NCBI RefSeq assembly: GCF_921293095.1 | Contig: NC_060259.1 | Location: 48,775,812-48,839,811, forward strand | From: Ischnura elegans | Taxonomy: Eukaryota; Arthropoda; Insecta; Odonata; Coenagrionidae | Length of the DNA stretch: 64,000 nt | Direction: 5' to 3' | Program-made: the position numbers and the translations under genes | The notes under the pieces: model-generated | Database searches by the model: none | The model's input: the letters and a program-made list of their open reading frames with translations, nothing else | Told to the model about the DNA's origin: nothing | In this document: positions 57,433-64,000 of the stretch, in pieces | How positions within the stretch are numbered: position 1 is the stretch's first letter | Layout: each line of letters begins with the position of its first letter

Positions 57433-57778
57433 GGGCGCTTTCACAGTTCGGCGTTGCGTTAACGCCTTAGCTCGCGAGCCAATCAGATCCATGCACAAAA
57501 CAGCATATTTATTGTGCGTTTGGTACGAAATCATAATCATATGCTCCCGGGCCGACCTTATGCCTGTTCTACACGCTAGGATCAGCTCATCCGGCTTAGC
57601 TCAGCCAAATCGCTCAGCGCAAACCCGTTCTTAACGAGAGGCTTAAGTCGACACCTCGCCATCTGATGGCGATGGTTGCAACTTAAAAAAAACTGAAAGC
57701 GGGTGAACGTAGCCATTTTCATGTGTAGCTTGAAAACGCAGTTTAGCATTAAACAGTTTCAATCGAAGACAATAAGAA

Positions 57779-59217
57779 ATGGAAGGAGGTGAAATTGAAG
57801 GATTTCCAGATGGATTTTCATCCGAGGATGAAAATTTATTGATTCCGGAGGTTTGTAGTGTGAAAAGTTTAATTATTTGTTGAAATGTACTTTGCGTATT
57901 ACAACCCAGTTAACCAAATGTTACTTATGTTTCAGTTTATTAAAGGTCTGTCAAAGAAGGCTTCGGAAAGAAAACGCCGGATGGATGAGGTGACCCGAAC
58001 GGTAAAGAGGCGGCTACGCTTGAGGAGGTTGGCTATTCAATTTTTGAGTGGTCGAGGAAGAGAGCGACGGAGGTGGCTACAGCCGGAGTTGCACTTCCTC
58101 AATTTGGAGGAAGGGTGTTGGGAGAAGTGGTGCCCTTCTACACGGAGGAAAGGTTCCGAAAAAATTCAGAGTGGGGCGCGAGACATTTTTCACCCTGGTG
58201 GGTGTTTTGTCTGCCTCTATAGAGAGGCAGAACACTGTGATGAGGAATGCTATTAAGGTGGAGAAGAGGGTGGCAATAGCCATATTTTGCCTTAAGGGCT
58301 ATTCAGATTTCTGGGCTGTTGGGAACATGTTCCGGGTTTGTGCGAGCACTGTACCCTCAATTCTGTACGAGGTTTGTGACGGTATTAACAAAGAGGTGTT
58401 CCCTTTCATAGTGCAATTCCCCAGGGACAATGCTCGTAAAGAGGAATTTGCCAGGGGGTTTTGGAGTCTCTGGCAATTCCCCAATACTTTTGGTGCTCTT
58501 GACGGTACCCACATTCGCATCATTAAGCCGTCTGAAGATCCAATGGACTATTGGAACTACAAGGGGTATCACTCAATGGTGTTGATGGCCCTGGTAGACC
58601 ACGAGTATAAGTTCCTTTATACTAATATAGGCAGACAAGGAAGAGTAAACGATGCCACTGTTTATAATTTTAGTGGCCTGAAAGTGGAGCTCGAGCGTAG
58701 AGAGTTCGACTCAAAACTGCATGTAATTGGGGATGGAGGTTTCCCTTGGTCTCCCTCTCTCCTGAGGCCATATGTACAAACTGGCAACATGAATGCAATT
58801 CATTCGCATTTTAAAACACGTTTAAGTAGGGCCAGGTTAGTGGTGGAGGACGCATTTGGGAGGCTAAAGGGAAGGTGGCGTGTGCTGTTAAAGAGGTTGG
58901 ATCTCGGAGTTAGTAATGTTCAGCGTGTGGTGAAGGCTTGTGTGGCACTTCATAATATTTGTGAACAGCAGAAGGAGTACTTTTATCCGGAGTGGGTACC
59001 TGCTCTGAATGAAGTTGCCCTTAACTTCGAGCAGCCTAATGTCGCTGTGCGAGAGGACAGCAATGTGGAGGGAGCTCGAAAAAGGGACAGATTGGCCCAC
59101 CACTTGTTTCATGACAACATTTTATTCAATACATGTAATTCAAAAAGCAGCAGGAAGGGGTCCCAGATGGGAACCCAATGGAACTGCCGGTGTTCTAATG
59201 AACGCTTTATTAATTAA
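57779..59217 (+). pseudogene. PIF/Harbinger transposase (HARBI1-like, DDE_Tnp_4), N-terminus frameshifted
   Basis: Nuclease that moves Harbinger elements together with a Myb-like partner. Exon 1 57779-57850 (MEGGEIEGFPDGF...), an 85-bp intron (GTTTGT...TTTCAG), exon 2 from 57936. The catalytic region 58170-59112 is open without a stop: RVGRETFFTLVGVLS, FWAVGNMF, FPNTFGALDGTH, NYKGYHSM, GRVNDATVY, GDGGFPWSP, VVEDAFGRLKGRWR, ACVALHNIC. Catalytic residues: Asp at 58501, Asp at 58732, Glu at 58846. Between 57990 and 58165 the homologous sequence switches frame about three times, the last in an A-run at 58157-58162, so a full protein cannot be made as written; sequencing error would be an alternative cause. 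It faces the Myb-like gene at 61.5-63.2 kb, the usual two-gene plan. Confidence 0.88.
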
Positions 59218-59219
59218 TA

Positions 59220-61490
59220 CATCAGGAGGTGGTTGGGGAGACAATTTTGAACAACATTTTTATTGGCGATTTCTATTGTTTGATACTATTAATCTTTCTG
59301 TGAGGTTAATCATATGCCTTCCCAAAATCTTAAAACTAACTCTTACTTATCAGAAAAATCTTGCTAACCTCTCTTATTTTTTTAAAGTCTCCTTTATTAC
59401 CATTTTTTTCAATAAATGCTGTTAGGTAAATCTTTTCACGCCGTGAAACTCAAACGTGTCAAAACAAATCAATTTAATTCGGTGTACCTATTAAAGAAGA
59501 GCACAGCATAAGTATATCATTCCAAGGAAAGAGAGAAGTACTGCCTTTGGGATGTCATTAGAGGAAAAAGACAAATGCAGCAATCGTAACTCATTGAATG
59601 TTGTATGAATGGGTTGATAGTAATGCAATGGAAATATATTAACACATTCAATGCAGGCCCGATTTTCACGAACATCATCAGAATCGGCCGATAAAATACG
59701 AAAGAATAATAGTGTGTGGTTTTCATGCCATAACTTCCGTTCAAATACTGCTACATATTTTCAAACAGCACACACGGGCCGAGGGAAGCTTGCTGAAGGC
59801 CATGCACACAATCTGAAAACTCGGAAGTTGATAATAGTCACATATGGAGGGGGAGAAAAGCCCCCTTAGAGAAAGGTACGTCCAGCAGAGCACGTCAATT
59901 GACATGCTCTGTATGCTCTAGAAAAACTTGATATTTTAAAACAAGTAGAAGGTACAAGGAAGCACCTGAGATCATAGTTCAATGAGCACCATTAAGTTGG
60001 ATAAGATGCCATCAGGCTCAGACAAAAGGGAAGTACTACGTCTTGACAAAAAAAAATTGGGTACAGCAGTTATTTCTTCCAAATGATATTGCAACCTAAT
60101 ATGAAAAATTGGAAAATAATTGAAGGGCGGTATGGAATTTTGGTTGATTTGTCCTCGAGTGACCGTCATGTATATTGAAACCTTGTTTTCCTCATGGGTC
60201 CAGTTTTCGGAAGGGACTGCAAAGAGAAACTGCAATAATTGCAAATTGGGGGTACTTTGTAATTTTTTTTATTATCCAGAAATTTCACATTCGATGAGTG
60301 ACTTAACGCTCATCCCCAGAATAATCTTCTTCAACTCCTCCTCCGTTATCACCCTCGCTGTCGTCCTATGCCTCACTGTCTCCTTCACAGGAGCTATTTC
60401 CTGTCTCTGCACACACTAAAAAGAGACAAAACCAAAGAGTTAGGGATACATCCATCTCAGACACAACCAAAATCTAGTTTGAACATATTCGCTTTATGCT
60501 GGGGTTCATGATCTCAACTGGGATATAGATAGTCCCTCTGAATATGAGAGGTTTAAGCGGTTTACTTGAGCCCGGATGAAGAGAAAGTGAACACAGACTT
60601 AGAGAATTACGGAAGCAGCTTCAACATTAACATGGGAAGGGTGAGGTTAGGTTCAATAAATGTGAGCTGAATATGTTAAAATTGCCAGTGTTTCAACCGA
60701 AAAAAGTACCTAATCAATGAGTCAATGGTATGAACTGAATAAATGGAATCTACATTTTCTACAGAAATTATTCAAATTGAACAACGTATGTGGAATGAAG
60801 TCCAATTCAATCAATAAGAATAATTTGAATATCGCTTGAAAGCATTGATGCCACCCACAAAAGGCTTTCAATAGAAAATTATCATTTGATTATAACTAAT
60901 AATACACTTAATAGATTGGTAATAAAAAGAACTATTCACCTTAAGTACTATTGATCTGACTCATTACTACGTGCAGTATGTATTTCAGGGCGATTGAAGA
61001 ATGTATATAGTGATTTATTTTAACATTCTTCAGTGATATAAATTTTTTCACAGAATACTCAGAACTCTAACAATATCAGGTATTCCTTTGATCTAAGAAT
61101 TTTCAAGATGGAACTAATTCTTCTTCATTCTTAGAATTACCTAAATGTTTTGATGAGAATGCAAGTCTTCATGAAACAGCTGCATGCAATGGAAATGTTA
61201 ATCATTTCTTTAACATGATAGCTTGAACTTCGTTTAAAAGATATTTCAGTTAATAGTGATTACATACAACAATATATAAAAGAGAACACTATGTTAGCGT
61301 TATATGATATTCAGACAAATTGAATAGTTCTGAATACAATTTAGTATAGACATAATTAATAAGAAATATTATTATCACTGTGAATAGCTACTCATCCCAG
61401 TATTTGCTCGCTATGCAGTAAATTGACATATTCACATTAATTCGAAGATCAAACTGTTCATTATGAATGATTCAAGTAAACACTTAATAC
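59220..61490. other. Middle of the Harbinger element, no firm gene
   Basis: Between the two convergent genes. A minus-strand stretch 60418-60277 with acceptor CTTTTTAG could be an extra exon of the Myb-like gene (47 codons including TEEELKKIILGMS, then stop); it would need a weak donor GCG|GTAATT near 61569. The part around 61020-61340 resembles 200-480 of this window at modest identity. Otherwise nothing recognised. Confidence 0.4.
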
Positions 61491-61495
61491 GGCGA

Positions 61496-63243
61496 TTAAA
61501 ACGCAAAATTCCGTTTAAATTTATGTGCAAAAGAATACAAGGTCCAATAACACATAATTACCGCCTGCTGCTGACCCACAGCAGAAGCACCTGGCTCCAT
61601 CCTTGCCTGTTCCAGCTGGGCCTGGACCAAGGCGGTCTTAGCCCGCAGATAATCCTGCAGGCACCTCGCAGTTTCTCTCTCCCTCTCTTCATCAATCCTC
61701 CTCCTCTTCTGCTCCTCCCGCATCACTTCCAACATCTCCTTATCATGCTTGATCAGTTCTTTCATGTATGAATGTGCCTGAGAAGGCGACCTCCTCTCAC
61801 TTGAACTAAAATAAAAAAATGGAACTTCATTTGCAATGATATACAACCAAATGGTATACAACCAAGTGTTCCAACCAAAGTTTCCCCTAAAACTACTCAG
61901 GATTATTTGGAAATTCCAAGCAACATTTCCTCCATCACTCACTGCAATGAATATTAGAAGGAGCTATCACCATAAACATAACTCTAATAAACAGCCAGTA
62001 TCTTATTATTAATCTATATTGTTTTAAGTTGATAAAGAGATAGCAATTGCAAAAGTAATTATAATGACATAACCCAACACCAGGACCACTGACTTGAATT
62101 TTCACCAGTTAAACGGCAGTCGTAATTAATGTCAAGAAACCAATAAACATGGAAAGACCGCACGTATGCACCGTATTACACTTACATCATCGCACTTCCG
62201 CTGCCGCTCCTCTCACCGCCGCTGTCTGCATCTCCATCACCGTCAGGGCTCCGATGACTCGAGGAGGCGCCAGGCGTTTGCTCTATACGAAATTAATGCT
62301 TGCGGTGAATATGGGAACAACAATGGCACGGATACGATGATGGTAATTTTATTCTCAACACAATTTTGCAGGGGTGTAAGTAGTAGAAGATACACAAAAA
62401 TATTTACGTACCAGTTTGGATGGAGTCATCGGCCCTGGCTTCACAAAAAACAGGCCTTGCCCCAAAAGCCTCCATCATCTCCCCAAAATGCGCCCATTGG
62501 GAAGGGGAAGACCCTATGGAAAGAAATTAGGTAACTAATAGGTAACCTAGTCGAAACTATTAGCAACGGAGCGCCATTCTAACTTCATGACCACAAGCTT
62601 CACTTCAGTCATCACATCCACATGCGTACAAATTATAACTTATGGGGACTAAGCATTACTAAAAAGGTACACTTATTCAATTGTGTTATGCACTACGCGT
62701 TCATTGATGAAAACTCCTCTTAAATCGCATATGGTGGGGTTATTAAAGAGAGCACAAAATGCTATTTTAATAACCTCATGGGTGGAACCACGTGATCATA
62801 AGAAACATTTTAAAACTTATTAATTGATACGTTCAAAATTAGGCCTAACACTTGAAAATGCAAACCAACATGTAAAAAAACTCATTGATGACGAAAGTGA
62901 GGTGCCCGACACCACCATTGTTAATATATGGTAAACCACATGTATGCGTCTATCACTATCTTACTATTCTCGCAAATTACTAAATCAAGGAATTCTTACC
63001 TGATCTCGTCTTCATCTTCTCCTCCATAAATTTGGCTTTCAGGTTCTTCATTTTTGTCCGAACCTCCAGCCCAGTCCTCTGATATCCGTTTAAAGTTAGG
63101 GTGCTCGCAAGTTCCTCCCACACCTTATTGTGCTTTTCCAGCCCCTCAAACTTTCGATCAATTAAAAACATATTATATGTTCTCATGAGCGCATTCGTTT
63201 CCTCGAGCCCCCAATTCCTTGCTCTGCAAACTTCATTTGCCAT
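61496..63243 (-). CDS. Harbinger-associated Myb/SANT-like DNA-binding protein, four exons
   Basis: Partner protein that in PIF/Harbinger systems binds the transposon ends and helps the transposase into the nucleus. Exons 63243-63000, 62513-62412, 62282-62186 and 61805-61496 have GT-AG borders and matching phases (1, 1, 2), giving 250 residues with no stop. The start ATG has a strong context (ACCATGG). Residues 10-80 are a Myb/SANT-like trihelix: NWGLEETNALMRTY, KVWEELASTL, RTGLEVRTKMKNLKAKF. Then W-x-HFGEMMEAFGARP, a Ser/Gly/Asp-rich linker (about 117-148) and a long charged coiled coil (KHDKEMLEVMREEQKRRRIDEE). Undamaged, unlike its transposase. Could alternatively be a domesticated host gene, but the neighbour argues for a transposon gene. 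Confidence 0.82.
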
Positions 63244-63319
63244 GGTAACTGCAGCAAATTTCTCGACCACGCCGAACGAAGTCTCGCGCCAAATGAGACA
63301 GAGTGATATGCCGGGTCTA

Positions 63320-64000
63320 CACTAGTAACTTAAGTGACTACTTAAGTTGGCTCTGTATTTAAGTTGGTAGTGTAGGTGTCACCAGCTTCATTTAAGTACA
63401 CCTCCACTTAAGTCATCTTAGAACCCAACTTAAATTGCGTAGGCAACTGTTTCCGCACGGTTGAAGCTCTTCATGTGTTGTAAATGGCACATAAATACCC
63501 ATCTCGCATCATCCCGTTGATTATGTTCTAAGTTGTGCTGTATTGTATGATGTGGTTATTGAGCGTTCTATTACGTTAGTTAATTTCTAGTGTTGGGGAT
63601 ATTAATTCGACGAATTTATTTTGTAGTGTTTCTCATCTTATTGTTGGTTTTATTTCCGTGAAAACTAATTGCTATGCCTGTTGCTCACGGTGAAACTCGA
63701 TTTATAAAACTTAGAAACGTTTTAAGGAATTTTAAGACTGACAATGAGGCGACGGCAGAGGATCCGGTAAAACAGTTTATTTTCCATGGTGTCATAATCG
63801 AAAATAACGTAAACGAATGCACTCAGTAACTTCCCACACACTGTTATTGAAAATATTGCATAGGGCTTTAATGTTAGTCCTAGGGATGCCGAGGGAGATA
63901 AGATGTGGCGATTTCATTGGACGTGGGAGGAATTAATGGTTGAAATTTAACATCAATGGTTTTAATAAAGCAGTGGAATTTGACTAGCAATAAGTGTTTT
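63320..64000. other. Upstream of the Myb-like gene; AACTTAAGT repeats
   Basis: Between 63325 and 63440 the motif ACTTAAGT or AACTTAA(A/G)T occurs at least seven times in both orientations, next to GGGTCTACACTAGTAAC. Such clustered short palindromes could be transposase or Myb binding sites near an element end. No matching inverted terminus was found on the left side, so the element border is not fixed. The remainder shows no gene. Confidence 0.4.

Noticed and set aside
57885-58256. Separate 123-residue basic protein
   Set aside because: It is the N-terminal part of exon 2 of the Harbinger transposase read in the pre-frameshift frame.
1-64000. CRISPR array, operons, rRNA or bacterial features
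   Set aside because: No regular spacer-repeat array, no tandem same-strand gene clusters and clear spliceosomal introns; the DNA is eukaryotic.

Overview
This is eukaryotic DNA and almost certainly arthropod, probably insect. It is AT-rich, split by GT-AG introns, and dense with decayed non-LTR retrotransposons, Penelope-like elements (PLEs), piggyBac, PIF/Harbinger and many small inverted-repeat elements. There are no operons, ribosome binding sites, rRNA or intact tRNA genes. The exact species cannot be told from sequence alone; a hemimetabolous insect would fit the repeat content, but that is a guess.

Only one host gene is convincing: a complete water-channel aquaporin on the minus strand. 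It has five coding exons at 37670-37452, 34846-34703, 30430-30197, 28877-28797 and 28107-28006. They join in phase to a 259-residue protein with both NPA motifs. A TATA box (42060-42053) followed by a spliced, ATG-free leader exon ending at 41918 is a good candidate for its promoter and 5' UTR. The first intron would then hold the most striking mobile element of the window: a 3305-bp element (38356-41660) with 792-bp, nearly identical terminal inverted repeats. Its ends begin with CACAGTG and are flanked by the 5-bp duplication CGTCG, which is the signature of Transib, the superfamily related to RAG1 and V(D)J signals.

The right part (57.4-63.3 kb) carries a PIF/Harbinger gene pair facing each other: a transposase with an open catalytic domain but a frameshifted N-terminus, and an undamaged four-exon Myb/SANT-like partner (250 aa). 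The left part holds a LINE relic (0.64-2.96 kb), a PLE relic (3.16-4.19 kb) and a piggyBac relic (4.76-6.19 kb). At least five copies of a CR1-like LINE with 3' tails ending GTAGATG lie at 21-22, 43-45, 47 and 49.6-53 kb; one has an ORF1 fragment resembling an SGNH esterase. PLE fragments occur at eight or so places and carry hammerhead-ribozyme-like cores. Two of these places are inverted pairs of the PLE terminal repeat, forming long palindromes.

The rest is made of short repeat families: a 232-bp MITE (three full copies), two TTAA-flanked piggyBac MITEs, a repeat with an internal tRNA-like Pol III promoter (three copies), an unclassified ~400-bp repeat (six copies, all on the plus strand), and introns or intergenic DNA in which nothing further is recognised.
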